DNA of 64,000 bases, taken from assembly GCA_016801845.1 (NCBI GenBank), contig CM028914.1:20597272-20661271 (forward strand), in the 5' to 3' direction. The notes beneath the pieces are model-generated. The model was not told the origin of the DNA. It did not search any database and was given only the letters and a program-made list of their open reading frames with translations. Positions within the stretch are counted from its first letter, which is position 1; every line of letters starts with the position of its first letter. Below, one piece after another: positions 11,332 to 25,000 of this stretch. Both the position numbers and the translations under genes were made by a program. The DNA is from Polydactylus sextarius. Taxonomy: Eukaryota; Chordata; Actinopteri; Polynemidae.

Positions 11332-12829
11332 ATGTATTTATGTATGAGGGGTTATGTAATTCAAATTAAATTATTCAGAAGTAGCCATCTTAGACTTCCT
11401 CTGTTCTCCTGCGTCTGTAGATTGCGTCTTAACATAACTGACTGCTGGCTATTTTTGCAGCGTGATGGAATAATTAACTAATAAACATGTAGATTTATTT
11501 GAAAGTAATAAAAAGAATCACACAAATAAATTGTTAGACAGTCATAAAAAGCATTTTAATTAAAATATCATAAAAGCTAACATGTGCATAGAGGCCATTG
11601 AACATCAGCCACCACAGCTCTCTTAATAGATTTACTTCATTCACAAACTGTGGAAGTTGTGATATGTGTTTTACTTTCTCATCATCGCGCTGCAGTGGAC
11701 ACAGAAACAAAAAGATGAGTATAAAGTAATTGAGTCAAGTAAGACCTATGGAGGAAGTGCTTTGTTTTCATCCATGATGTTATAGGAATAGATGGATATG
11801 GATACATTTTTATATTTCTATCCTGCTCAGAGCCAAGCTCCCCATATATTCCCAGTGTGACCTTTATGACCTGGCTGATGTGGAAGACATACTGAATGTT
11901 CCCATCAAATCCACTGACAGTGGGTTGTTAAAATTTTGCATCATGGACTTTCTTATTGACCTTATTTCAAATAAAAGTTTTTATTTTTATTATTTTATTT
12001 TCTGTTGTATCAAATGTTTAATCAACCATCACAGATAGAAACAGAAAAAAGTCAAACCTCTTCCATAGTCAAATTGACTATTGAAACACTGTTGACTGCA
12101 GCTGTTATTTCTTTCCACACCGCATTTTTTTGTTTACTTTTATTTCCTGATTTCAGGCTGCCAAACAATACTAAACAGTGTGCATCCACCAGAGACATGA
12201 GCGTCTCTATTTCAGCCGCAGTGACATTTCTCCCAGTTTTTTGTTGGTTTGCGTCTCTCCATAGGTCATAAACCCTAAGGGTGCGGCTTCTAAACCGTGC
12301 TGCTGTAGGAGGTGTGATATGCTAATTACGATTGAATGCAGCCGCCAAATTTATCAACAGCTGCTCGTTCTTACGCTAGGATCGGTGTGATACGCATGTT
12401 TCGTGAATCTCACGTTAGCCCTGTCGTATGATGATTTCTCCGCTCATATTTGCGCTGGTTTCTACGTTCGTTTGATAAATGAGGGCCCATGAGTGTGTAG
12501 AGAAAGTGAGTTGTAACTTGCTGAGACACTGCTGACCTGATGATGGCACCAATGAGCCAGTTTGTTCAGGTATCCAGTTGAACATAAGCAGCTCAGGTAA
12601 AGACACACCAGATAGTATTCATGCTGCTGAGCCCACTGACCTCAGATGACATTCACTCTGTGAGGAAATGAATTGAGATGAACATGTTCACTAAGAAGCA
12701 GGAGTTCATCCTGGTTGAGCTTTAGCTTCAGATAGAAGCTAATGATGATATCACTCAAGCAACTAAACGTTTGACTGCTCAGTGATCATGCCTCAGTAGC
12801 TCCACTACTTTAAGAGTACAGCATTGTAC

Positions 12830-13226
12830 CTTCTTGTTCTTTCCATCCCATTTTCCTCTTTTCCTCCTTTCTTTCTACTCCCTTTCTACTCCCTCACCAT
12901 TTACCTTTCCCTTTTCCTTCTCCCCATCTTCTCCCCCTTTTCCTCACCCCCCCACCCCCTTTAATATCTGCCCCATCTCAACTGTCTTTCTTCCTACCCT
13001 CATCCTTTTCTTTTCCCCTCCCATTTTGATCTCCTCTTCTGCTCCTCCTCCTCTTTTCCTCACTCCCTCTTTCTCTTCCTCACCTCTTACTGCTCTCCCT
13101 GCTGATCTCCAGCTTTTCCTCACCCCCTCTTCCTTTCAACCCCATTAACCCTCCTCTACCCTGCCCACTTCAGCCCTCTGGCCTACATGCCCCTCCTTCT
13201 TACCCCCTCTTTCCCTCCCCCCTTCC
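12830..13226 (+). repeat. Long polypyrimidine tract (C/T-rich on + strand)
   Basis: About 400 nt are almost wholly C and T, with only scattered A and G, built from degenerate CCCTCTTT/TTCCTC units. A 104-codon open frame inside it (12834-13148, rich in Phe, Pro and Ser) is a composition artefact. Confidence 0.85.
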
Positions 13227-14352
13227 CCTACGTTCAGACCAAATGCTTCACATTACACAATAAAAATTTGCTTTATGTTTGTCTGGACACACCCTAAGAC
13301 ATGAGGTAAAATCAAGCAAACCAACATAAAAAAGGAAAAATACTTAAAACTTAATCTGGCTAAAGACAATGTTGTGTGAGGAGAGGGATCCATCAGTGAT
13401 AAAAAGCAGACAAAAAGAAAAAAAAAGACAGAAAAAAAACTAAGCCCACCATAAGAACACTTCACATCTGGGTTATTAGCTCTAAATGTGATTACCAGCT
13501 CTGTTCATGTTTCTATGTTGGAAATCACATTACTGGTGCCCATTTATCTTATTTTAATGTGATAAATGGCGCAGACGTGAAAGAAGATCCTCCCTGTTAC
13601 ATGTTATTTTCTTTGTGATGAGACATGACCGTTCAGCATTTGGATGATCAGGTCTTCTGGGATGAGCGATCTGTAGATGTCAGACTTTTGTGCACTTATA
13701 TGCACTTTACAGCACTGTAATGTGACCATGTTTTGTACAAAGACATGGTGCTCTCTTGGCTCTCCTAAATATAGATAATTACTTAAGCAGCAGGTTGGCA
13801 GTGGCTGAAAGAGTTAATGACTAGAACCAATAAAATTAATTAATAGAGCTGTGGTAATGACTATTGATAAGCCATATATAGTGTGGATTGTCAAGTCATG
13901 CTGGCTTTTAGGGCCCTGCCCTAAGCAGTTTTACCATTACATAAGGAATGTTAGCAAATTAATCCCCCAAAGCAGACTTCACTCATCAAATTGGCTCAGT
14001 GCGGAGAGCTGGGATGGCATGCATGCCTCCTGCTGGCATAAGCTGCAGGCTGGCAGAGCATAGAGGAAAGTAGAGTGGTATATGTTGACCAGCCAGGTTT
14101 AAGTTGTGAAATTTTGGCTGATACTGATGTTTTCTTGCAAGTGAAAGCAGGAATAACAGCTTCAAAACCAGTGAGCCAGCTTTCTTTATTTCTTTGAATA
14201 AGACTTCTTTTCTTCTCTCTTGCAAGTTATATTACTAATCTGTATTTTGACATTTTTACGGAGCCACTCATTTTAAGTGAGACAAGTTTTTAAAGAATTT
14301 GACATTCTTCATTTTTAGCTACATTAGATTTATTTTATACTTCTATAATAAA

Positions 14353-14781
14353 ATGATCAGCTATAACATCATGGCACTGACAGGTGAAGTAATATACATT
14401 GATCATCTGGTTACCAAGGCACCTGTCAGGGTATCAGGGTAGATCAGGCAGCAAGTGAACATTTTGTCCTCAAAGAGTGTATGACTAATTTTGACAAGGA
14501 CTCATACAGAGTTAGACAGAGGGTCAGAGGGTCTACACTGATGCTCTTGTGAGATGTTACCAGTCTGTTGTTGTCAAGATGACCTTCATAAGTGAGCAAG
14601 GCTCACTGAAGTCTAAAGTCTGACCAGTGTGTCTGATCCATCAGTATAGCTACTGTAGCTCAAACTGCTGAAAAAGTTAAGGATGGTTCTGATACAAAGG
14701 TGTGAACTCAGTGCATCATAGTTTGTTGGGATTGTGGCTGTGTAACTGTGTCCATACTGACCCCTGTCCACCACCAGAGGC

Positions 14782-14827
<46 letters not shown>

Positions 14828-15075
14828 CTTAACTGGACCACAGAGCGGTGGAAGAATGAGGTCCGGTTTGATGAATCATGAATTATTTCACATCATGTGC
14901 GTTTGGCCAATGCTTTGGTCCTCCCATTCATTGACATTAACCTTGTTAAAAAAAATCCTTGTTTCAGACCAAGTCCACTGCTTCATGAAACAATATTCTC
15001 CAATGTCAGTGTTCTCTTCCAGCAGGACACTGCTGCACTGAAACAAGGCTTCATGATGATTTGAGAAACACAGGT
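14353..15075 (+). mobile_element. Decayed Tc1-like transposon (copy 1, + orientation)
   Basis: The left end GATCAGCTATAACATCATG followed by ACTGACAGGTGAAGT matches my memory of the terminus of a common teleost Tc1-like element. Further recognisable blocks include GCTACTGTAGCTCAAACTGC, CTGACCCCTGTCCACCACCA, GGTTTGATGAATCATGAATT and TTCCAGCAGGA. The transposase frame is broken throughout, part has become a CA microsatellite, and the 3' third is not recognisable. Confidence 0.8.
14786..14826 (+). repeat. (AC)n microsatellite inside Tc1-like copy 1
   Basis: About 20 uninterrupted AC units replace part of the transposase region between two recognisable element blocks. Confidence 0.95.
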
Positions 15076-17934
15076 TTCACTGTCTGTGTCTAAGAAATGT
15101 TGTTGAACAACACAAATCAAAGTTCTGTTGTGTAGATGATTTATTTTATGAGGCCGCGCAAGTTTTTATCTCAGGGAGCAAATATGTCAATAATGTTTTC
15201 TTCAGATAAGATTTACTACCTCACACTGAGGTTACACTGGGTTATCACATTAGCATTGTAAATAGGACAGCTGTTTTTTTTTTTTTTTTTTTTTTTTAAC
15301 ATAACACTGATGCACTGATCAAACCTGTCATAATAAAATTCCACTTCTTTAGAACATGATTCTTCAGAGGAGTCATACTAAAAATAGCAGATGCTGATGT
15401 AACAGCTTTTATGCTACAAATGTCTCAGTTATATTCTAAGAGTCAGAGCGAAGCTGAGAGGGGGTTAGGTGGCACCTGCCATACTTGTAATAATGGATAA
15501 TCTATTCAGCTTGCAAAGAGAGAACACAGCCGAGTTTCCACTTTGTCAGATTGTCAATACATCTTCAGGACTCAGAGGCAGAGTAGATTTGGAGTTAAGA
15601 AAGAATTTATAGTTTTGATCCCTGCAAAGCCAATATGTTCACTAACTGCTAAGCACTGAGTACGTTCTCACTCGCTCACTATGCTTTCTGTAGATAAACG
15701 TTCATGAAAATCCAATATGGTATCCAAGTGGTTTCCACATTTCCCACAAACACAATCCAGAATCCTCAGATAACCGAGACATTAGACGTGATAGATGCTG
15801 AATGATTCAAACACACTTGTCCTGCAGTGGACACATTGTCTTGATGTCATAGTTGTCCTGTCAGTGAACTAGTTCCTGGGTCCTGGTGTCAAAATGTTTC
15901 CTGTGAACAAAAATATGATCTCATCTTCTCTGTTGTATGGGCCCTGATTTTTGTACTCTGATTGCAATGTGTCAAAGTTAATGTGATAATAAATCTCACT
16001 TCTTAGAAAACATCTGCAGGCCACAGCTCTGACTCTTTAAAGTAGATCCTGCTCAACCTCTTAGCACTCTTTGTTCATGCCTTCACATATTTTGGATTCT
16101 TATATGTCTCTGCTCTTTTAATGATCAAGTGATAAGTCAATCAGCCAGTGATAAGCTTTACTTCTGAAAGTAAATAGTCTCACCATCATAAAAGCAGCTC
16201 AGTATGTCCATCATAAAGGACTGCAACATGTGAGTTTATGGCCACAGGGTGGCAGCATAAACAAGCTGTGACCACGACATTAACAGATGAGCATAGTTGG
16301 ACATAAACCATTGCAAGCCAGATCAAGCATGGATATATGGAGTGGTGGTAACATTAGCATCATTTAGAGATGTGCTCCAGCCCACCTGATGAATGTAAGA
16401 TGAAAAGCTTTAAATATGAAGGTAACACATGTCTGAGTGATGAACTGTGAGTCAGAGAGAAATCTAGGCTGCATTCTCCTGCGTCAAGTCCTGTGTTCAG
16501 ACATTTTCAGTGAGCGTGTATGAAAACTCTGTGTTTAGAGCACCAACACATGACAAAATGACATGTTTATGATAATGTGTCCTGTAAGTTCTTTGAAGCA
16601 CTGAACAAAAAGCCCTTGAGCAGCTTTAAATAGAATAATGCTACAACGCAAAACATCACTGCTTTAAGTATTTCTGACAAGAAATGAGTTCAAAGACTTA
16701 CAACCAAAATAAAACAAAAATAATCTTGTGCTTATTTCAGCATTGAGGATGAGTGCAGCCTGCTTTAAATGCATTCCCTGTCACTGTGCTGCAGCTGCAC
16801 AGCCTCCACTGCAAATTCAGACATTAATTAGGTTTACATTGGCTTAGGAGTTAAGAGCTATTTAAAAGAATATTGATAAACATGTGCAGGGAATAGCAAT
16901 GATAAAATAATGTGATGGGCTGTGTAACAACATCTATCATGTAAAAAACACAATGATATGATAGATGGACTTACACTTACTTATACATTCACTTCTGTAA
17001 TAATGATGTGAACTCCCCAGTACACTCTCTCTTGTGTCCTGCTCAGAAGTTCAGCTTTAATTCAAGCACTTGATGAGATTCTGTGTCTATGGGCGATCCA
17101 AATAAATCAATTCATCAGACTGACTGGTGATCAATTAGTCCCAAAACGTGGATCCCGTGGGACACAGGCTCTGCAGATCTCTAAGCAGCCGAGCGCTCTG
17201 ATTAAACTGGGACTGATTTATGCCGAACTGGGACTGATTAACGACTCTTCACAAACACACATATGCACGCGCGTGGAAAGAAGATGTGGGCATCCTCTGC
17301 TGAATCAATACAAGCATTTCAAAACGATACCTGCAGGAACTCTGCTTCAGGGTGCTGTACGTTTGATTTGTGTGTACAAATTAATATGTCACACGTTTAA
17401 ATTGATAACCACCGAATTATTAAACTCCTCCCCTCAAATGAACGATCTGTGCCCTCAGCACTGAGTCATTATAGCAGCAGCAAGTGAAGTTACAGATTAT
17501 TGTGTGCAGTCTGTGAGGGAAGGTTGTCTTTATCACATCCACCCGTATAGTACAGGATGAGAGGTCAGGGGCCACTCGGTTGGAGGTCCATTTATTGTGT
17601 TTAGATAAACAGATACAAAGTTGTACTGTTACACTGAGTTACAAATTATTTAGTTACAGTGCTCATGGTTCACAGGTTTATTTTGAGACAATTCACCATT
17701 TTCATCAGAGCAGAAAGCTTTTTTCCCCTGGATCTTCTCATAATGATAAATAAAACAAAACAAATAGGACCAGTTTTGTAGTTTAATGTTCAAGTAAAAA
17801 ACTGTCTTTTCACTTGTGTATTTAAATTAAGAGTGTATTAGAAATACTAATTAACAAGTATCCATCCCTGTTAAGTTAATAGTCAGTATGAATGTGTGTA
17901 AGGTCTGAGTCAATGTTTTACATTGTTTCACCAC

Positions 17935-18180
17935 AACTTTCCAAATTCATCTTTATAAAAGTGTTCGGGCTGTGAAGCCTGCCTGAAGTCAGGGTCGAAC
18001 TGGAAAATAAAGCTGCTCCAAAGTTGCAGTTCTCTGCAGTGTGAGCCTCTGGCCACACAAGCATGCCAGGACCTGCTGCAGCGGAGCAGCCCTCCCCAAC
18101 ATAATGGCACTTCATCATCACCACCTTAAATTCTGCTGGGAAAAGGTTTCTTTTGATGTGTTTTTGGTCTCATCAGACAA
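17935..18180 (-). mobile_element. Possible Tc1-like relic
   Basis: On the minus strand the run GGTGGTGATGATGAAGTGCC ... TTATGTTGGGG resembles the GGTGGTGGCAGCATCATG ... TGTGGGG block of Tc1-like transposase genes, and AAGATGAATTTGGA lies downstream. The match is short and degenerate, and no terminal repeats were found. Confidence 0.3.
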
Positions 18181-18892
18181 TGGATCCTCCTGACAGACAC
18201 CTGCCTGGATGTCATATGTCAGGTACATACAGCAGCTTCAGAACTGTTGTGAACACTACATCCACTGAGTGATGCAGCTATCTCACACACTGTGTGGCCG
18301 AGAGACTTTTTTGCTCTTATTGTTCATTGCTTCAGGCAGCTTCTACCCCAAGTGAACGGTGGAAAATAAAAACAACATAGGCTGTACACACACTTCTCCA
18401 AATTTTAGTAGAAAACAATACTTGTTATCAATCATCTTTTGTTACACGTACAGTGTGTGTACGTGTGTGGTGTACAGATGCTCCAGACTCGATACTTTAA
18501 GTGGATTTTAATGACAATACTACACAATCTGTTATTCTGTGTTTCAGATTAGTAGATATCAGATGTCATCCTGTGAGTCAATGGTCTAAAACAGCACAAC
18601 ACCCCAGAGGTTCAGTGGAGGCTGAGTACTGTTGTTAGTGTAGGAGAAGCCTGCATCAGACCCTCTGACTCATTCAGTACTGTAGCTAGATATAAGCCTC
18701 TGATGGTGTTCCACAAATAATATGTTTGGTACAGAATATTTCACTTTCATTGGCCAATGTGTTCAGATTAATTTCTTCCTTATTCAACGGGATTTTCATC
18801 CCTCCAATATATCTCACTGACACCAGAGAGTGAGCACGAGCCAAGCACGAGATAATTGGAAATAAGGAGGTTATACTGGAAACGAAGAGCCG

Positions 18893-18940
18893 ATTGGTTT
18901 GAGGAGAGGAGAGGAGAGCGAGGCAGTGCGCGCTATAAAA
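18893..18940 (+). promoter_or_regulatory. pcp4: pcp4 core promoter: inverted CCAAT box and TATA box
   Basis: ATTGG (inverted CCAAT) lies at 18893-18897 and TATAAAA at 18934-18940. Between them is a purine run of GAGGAGA units (18901-18917). Transcription should start near 18965, giving a 5' UTR of about 75 nt before the ATG at 19041. The surrounding DNA is richer in CpG than its neighbourhood. Confidence 0.75.
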
Positions 18941-19040
18941 GCAGCCTGCTCGCGTCTTGGAGAGGACTGTGCCTTCAGTCAACCCGTCGGTGCGCATCTC
19001 TGACAACCGGGATCCACACGTAGACACGCGCAGCGCAGCC

Positions 19041-19049
19041 ATGAGTGAG
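19041..19049 (+). CDS. pcp4: pcp4 exon 1 coding part (MSE)
   Basis: ATGAGTGAG encodes Met-Ser-Glu, the same first three residues as mammalian PCP4, directly before a GTAAGT donor. The 9-nt coding part ends in phase 0 and sits about 100 nt downstream of the TATA box. Confidence 0.9.
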
Positions 19050-22000
19050 GTAAGTGTTTGTTCAGGTTTTGAGTTTTATTCTTTAGCACCAACTGATTTA
19101 AATTCTCAAACCGGGAACAGTAACATGAGCAGCAGAATCAGTTTAATCCATCTTCAAACGCGCTTGGTTAAAGCACAACACTGAAACGTGAAATGTGATA
19201 TTGTTTGAGCAAGAACAGAGTGAAATGTGGTTGTATATTTCTGCGTTTCACATTAAAATCGAGAGCCTGGGAGTAAATCTGATAGTACTACTGATACGGC
19301 TACTATTACTACTTCTACTACTGGAGTAGAGTAGAAACTGTTGGGTTTGTGCCCTTAGATAAACGTGTTTCTGATTTGGCGCTATACAAATAAAATAGAA
19401 AAGAATAGAATTTATAATAATTAAATGAATGCTGTCAGTTCTCACTGTGTTCGGGCGGCACATTATTACATGAATGACTGTTTCATCTTTGACGGTAAAA
19501 ACATGCAGCAGATATTAAGCGTCAGATCTTCTAAACTTCAGATGATGTATTAAACACGTCTTTGCTGCTCCTCACATCATCTTAACTCTGACACTTCACA
19601 CTAAAGCTCAGCTCCTGCTGGATGAAGCAGCGACCGAATTGACCGACTGGGCTCCAGGCTCTGCGTCGTCGATTGGGCTGTTATCACTTGTACTTAGACC
19701 AAAGAGAGAGGTGATGAGTCTCTGATAATGTCAGAGTGGAGATTACAGTGGGTACTTTCTCCAACAGATGAATCACTGGCAGAGAGCAAGACCTATAGTC
19801 AGTGAGTTATTCAAGGCTTGTTCACCCGCAGAAATAAACTATTCCTCTGTTTATTCACCCAAAGGAACCAGACTAACTAAAAGCAAATAACATTTACTGT
19901 TTTTATTTGTCCTGCTCCATGAGTCCAGTCCTGGCAGCATCAGATCCCTCATGTTAGTTAGAAATGTTAGTCTACTGCTTCAGTGTGTAGCTGCAGGAGA
20001 CATCCTTCAACAACAGGAAACTAAACTAAAGACGTTGCTGTGATAACAGTGAGGATGAGGCATTACATCTTGATCAGTTCTCCTGCTGCCTGGTCTGTCA
20101 TTATGAATATTTTATTGCAAACTTGCGATGTGTTTTTGCACCATGTCACATGCCATGCAGCTTATTTCTCTCCTACTCCCTGGTTGCCACACCACCACAG
20201 TGAAACTCTGCTCTTATAAATAAGACATTTATACTCAGGAAAACTCAGGAAATTCACTTGCATCTCATGTCAGTGATAGATGGATTCATGAGCCTATACA
20301 AAGCCAAGGCTGAGACAAGAGGTTGATGTTCTGAATGAATAATTAAATAAAAATCAATGGTGAGCACTGTCTGCTTCCCCTCTCCACTGCTGCTACCTTT
20401 ATTTTGCTCAAACTCACACAAAATTTCAGCAGCAATATGCTGCTCCTCAAAATAATTGGTCCCTCAGTCCAGTCTAGCTTCTTTATGGGTTTGAGCATTG
20501 ATAAATGATCCTATTAAAGCTGTGGTTACAAACTGCTTGGCAGCCTCACAGAGCTGGCATGATTGATAAATAAATATGCAAAAATTACACAAATTATTCA
20601 ACATCGATTCTGTAGCTGCTTGAATTTCCAATTTCAACAACATTGTATTATTATTGTCACATTAATAATAATACAGTGCTGTAATTAATATGGAGATATG
20701 AGGCCTGAGTCGATTCATCTTTGGTGTTCAATATAGTAACACAGTTTTGGCACATGCACATGCTGCACTCCAGTCATCTCACCATTTATGCTTTCTGTGT
20801 TAGAATTTGAAATGACCTGTTAGTGTTGAATTTTTTAATCAACTGAAAATTCACATCAGTCCTGTCTCCTCCTGTCTGAACTAAGATGTTACTTCTTTAA
20901 AAACTCTCAGCATAAACCATGTCATGCATCAGTGGAGGCTGTGGTTTGATTATTTCTTAATTACATGGCCACAAAGTGTGTATCCCACTGCCACCAGTGA
21001 CTGCTGTGATGTTGATTTGCTGAACATGATGATCTGGAAACTCCAGCCTCAGATTGCTCAACAAAACTTTAATTAGATGGCACCCGGAGAGGCTGTGTGC
21101 AGTCATCACGATATGTGAGTTCCACCTTTAAGATTTTCAGTAAGAAAACGTCTTCTTGTGCCAGCAGTTAGTTACTCAACAGAAGAGCTACCTACACAGC
21201 TTCCTGGTAACTCAAGGGGGCAGCAGTGCTCATCATGTGATGATGTGAGTTGGACGTGGCTCAGTGTCAGTCACGCACATTCTCTTTCCTGTTTGTATTT
21301 TAATAAAAAGGAAAATGTAAAGACTGTTGGTGTCAAAGCTACAGTTTGTACAGTAACTGGCGAAGTGAAGCTAATTGTCCCAAAAAGAATCACATCCTGC
21401 AAAACATTCTTCAGTAACAGTTTGTTATTTTAAAATTCATTAAGTTAAAACTTTAATCAGCTTCTTCACTCTGTCCCTTTTTCCTCCATCACTGGAATCA
21501 CCGGGCCGTGGGGATGTCACTGTGGGTCAGTTGTACTCAGATCACTCTGGTCACATGGAGTGTGAGCAGCAGCAGTTCAGCCTGTAGGGGACGCTGCCAG
21601 GGCTGAAACGCTTTTTTAGATGTTGTCAGTCAGATTTAGTTTCAGATTCAGAGTCTTAGTTTGCATAAACTGAAATTATGAACAACACAAGAAGTCACAT
21701 TATCAGACAAGTTGTAAACAACCAGGTTATTTAAAGGTAAAAACAAAAGGAAGTTGGAAGGAAGCAAATTGAGTCAAAACAGCAGATGGGCAGGTCAACG
21801 CCGAGACAGGAAGTTGGTCAGTGGACTGTGATGGATGGTGACAAAGACTGACAGCTCATGTTTCTGACTTCAAAGTAGGAAAGTTCACACAAGTTGTTCA
21901 TCTACAATGATGTGATGTTTAATTATAAACAACAGTACAAGGTTTCAGTTATGATTAACTTAAATTCTCCTTTAATGATCAACTCCAGCCATTAAAGGCC

Positions 22001-25000
22001 CTGGAGAGAGATGGACGAAGAAAAGAGATTTGTGTAATATCTCTGTAATTAATATCACACGCTAAGCTTAAAACGCAGCGCCATGTTTTTGTAGAATTCG
22101 ATTGGTCATCAGGATGTAAAGCCATTTTTATGGTGATTCATTTGCTTCTGTATGCTGGTGGGACATATGAATAATTAAGGAGTAAATTAAGGAGTTTATA
22201 AAGTCATCTGTATAAAATCTGTTTGAGAATGTAATTACTGAAACACTGCCATAAGCAAAATGAAAGGAGACGCCATGTTTTACAGACGACCTGGTCTTCA
22301 ATCAATGCATCACCATTTAAAGTGGTCTGTTGCTGTGTTCACCTACCCCTACTTTAATTACAGTAAGAGTGGTGGTGATGGTGGCTACTTGGCAAAGCCA
22401 TTTGTTTCATCATCCAAAGTGGACCAGAGCCCCTTTTTATTAAATTAATGAGATAAGAGCATTAAAAGTTGCTGATCAGGGTAAACAGGACAGCGTGCTG
22501 AGGTGGGGAAAAGTGGTTGGGGATGGATTTTCCTTAAAACTCCTTTTTGCTGACTTCAGACTGATAAAGTGATTGAGATTCAGGATGATAAAGTGATTAG
22601 AAGGAAAAGCTGCTGCAACTCTGGAAGAAACATTCAGTGATCATTAAAAATCCAAACTTGATGAAGTCAAATACACAGTCAACACATTTTAATCTGCAAT
22701 TCCTCATGTATTTCGTCGTAAGACGTGTTGTCCGACCCTAATCCTTCTTTAAACAATGACCAGAGATTACAGTCAAATAATCTGTAATCTATCTAAACTC
22801 AGCAGCTTTGGTTGATGCATTCGTCGCTGTAACCTGGCCTCTGGGGGTAATCCAGACTTCTGTCGGGTTTTGTGGAGAGAAAATGACAAACATCAGTGAG
22901 CGAGGAGCGGGACGTTAATGGTCAACATGAGAGAAAATGGAGCAGATTACTAGATTATTAAAGATTATTAAAACTGATAAGATGGATAGAACCTCACAGA
23001 TAGGTTTATCCCTGAGGCTCTTAAAATGTCACACATCGTTTCTCAGAAAGTGCACATAATCTCACAGAGAGGAAGCTGTTAACACTGACATACTGTTTCA
23101 TTATACACACAAGACCACCACCTGATTTCAATCTACAATAGCCATGAGAAAAATCTTTTTATTTACCTTTTAAGTGATAAACCATATGTCACTTCATCTG
23201 TGTGCACTGTACTTTACAAAATAGATTGAAAATTCAATCCAAAACCAGGATTTTAAATGTCCAATCCACCAGTAAAAACTAATTTCTCTTCCACTGTCCC
23301 ACACACCACCTCACCCCCCACCTGTCTCCACACGCTGTGGTTGTTGTGTAACTGACACAAACAATGAAGTCACAGCTAGCCAGCTAATTAGAGCAGAAAT
23401 CCAACAGATGCAGATGCAGAGTGTCTGAATAATAATAATCTCCTCATCGTTCATGTCTTTGGCTTCAGATAACAATGTATTTTGTTTTTATCACTGAAAT
23501 GGTTTCCCACAATCTGCCCTCCATCTGTGAACAGATAAAAACTGGATCTGTGGAGCTTTGAATTCCACTGGGTGTTTTTAGTGTTGTTGGTGAACAGGAT
23601 CCTGAATGTGAGCTGATCCCTGTCGCATCCTGCAGATACTCAGCAGAGCAGCACAAGAGTTGCTTATCGCTTATTTTAACGATTCCTTCAGTGTGAGAGT
23701 ATGAATATGCTGTACGGTTTCATGTATGCTGCTGGGTGGCCCGAACTCTAATGTGTGCTAATGCTCTTTGGTAAGATCATGCTGAGATGCCATTAGTTTT
23801 ACTTGAATAACTCCAGCTGGAAGGCAAACTGAACTGTACCTTCCTGATATTGTAATGATGCTGTGTTACAGTTGAGAAGTTGCCGCAGGAACAAGCAAAT
23901 CTGTTGAGATTTAAAGGGGCATGTCACTCACACTGCAAAAACAACATTTTTGAATTGTTTCCCCCTCCCCCCATTGCAATGATTTCAGTTTCTTTCCCAA
24001 GGACACTTGGACTGAACCACCTCCAATTATGAGGGACACTTTTATCTCCAAAGACAGAAAAAAGAAACAATGAGGAAATAATGAGGTTCACACAACCAAC
24101 CACTGTGTTATCTTAGCTGGCCAAACCTTAAATGGAATTATTACTTAAGCAGTTTAATGGTTAGTTAATGTTGCTCTGATATATTTTTTCTTGCGCCTGG
24201 GGCTGAATACTGAAATTTTCCTTTCTTCTTGACACTGTACCACCTGATACAAATATATGAGAACGCTTAATATCTTTGCGCAGAGCTTTTAACACAGCCT
24301 TAGTCTTGTTTGAAGACTTTAGATCATTTATTTGAAATTTCCCTACTTTAAACATGATTGTACCTGTTCTGTAAGAACATTGGTGTTGTAAACTGCTGTT
24401 CTGGTGGTCTAAAGCATTAAAAAAAAAAGTGTCAACCTGCTTCTAAATGAGCTACAGTAAGATGATGTTTAATTACAGTGTACAGTACAGTCCACTATGA
24501 CTTCCACCTGGTTTGGCATCACGCAGCTTGTTCAGTCAGTCATTTTTTCCTCAGTGGTTTCTCTGTCTCTGTTACTAGTGTGGTGGTGAGGAAGCTGCTA
24601 AGGACTTGTAATGGCGCTGGGATGAGATATCTGTGACCTAGTTTTGCCGTCTCCTCGTTAAATTGTTAATAGATCCTGAGTGCAGCATGGAGCCTCTCTA
24701 GGGAGTCCAAGCTGCCAAAAATATCCCACCACACCACAGTAGGGAAAGTAATTTATTTATTTTACCTATTCCCTCCATGTCCATGCCAACCCTCCGTGCC
24801 AGTGCCATGCTTTAAAAACTCAAAGAGAAAAACCCGGTGCAAAAGGAAGCAGCAATAAGAACAATAAATCTTTACAAACTGCAGCAGTACAACTCATTCT
24901 GTCTAATGCTAATTTGAGCCTTTGCTGGCAGTAAAAAAAAAAAAACAATCTGCTGTAGAGAGCTGCTGTTTATTATTCTTGTGGATACACTCTGTTCCAC

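Larger units (their letters stand above)
11332..18880. other. Intergenic region between igsf5 and pcp4
   Basis: I see no gene. It contains a moderately GC-rich, repeat-like block around 12280-12490, the pyrimidine tract at 12830-13226, a dead Tc1-like copy at 14353-15075, a poly-T run near 15273-15297 and a possible further Tc1-like relic near 17935-18180. Confidence 0.6.

Noticed and set aside
12834..13148. 104-codon open frame on +, rich in Phe, Pro and Ser
   Set aside because: It lies wholly in the polypyrimidine tract; a C/T-only sequence is open by composition.
14748..15041. 97-codon open frame on + with a poly-(Thr-His) run
   Set aside because: Chance reading through the CA repeat inside the dead Tc1-like copy; not the transposase frame over most of its length.
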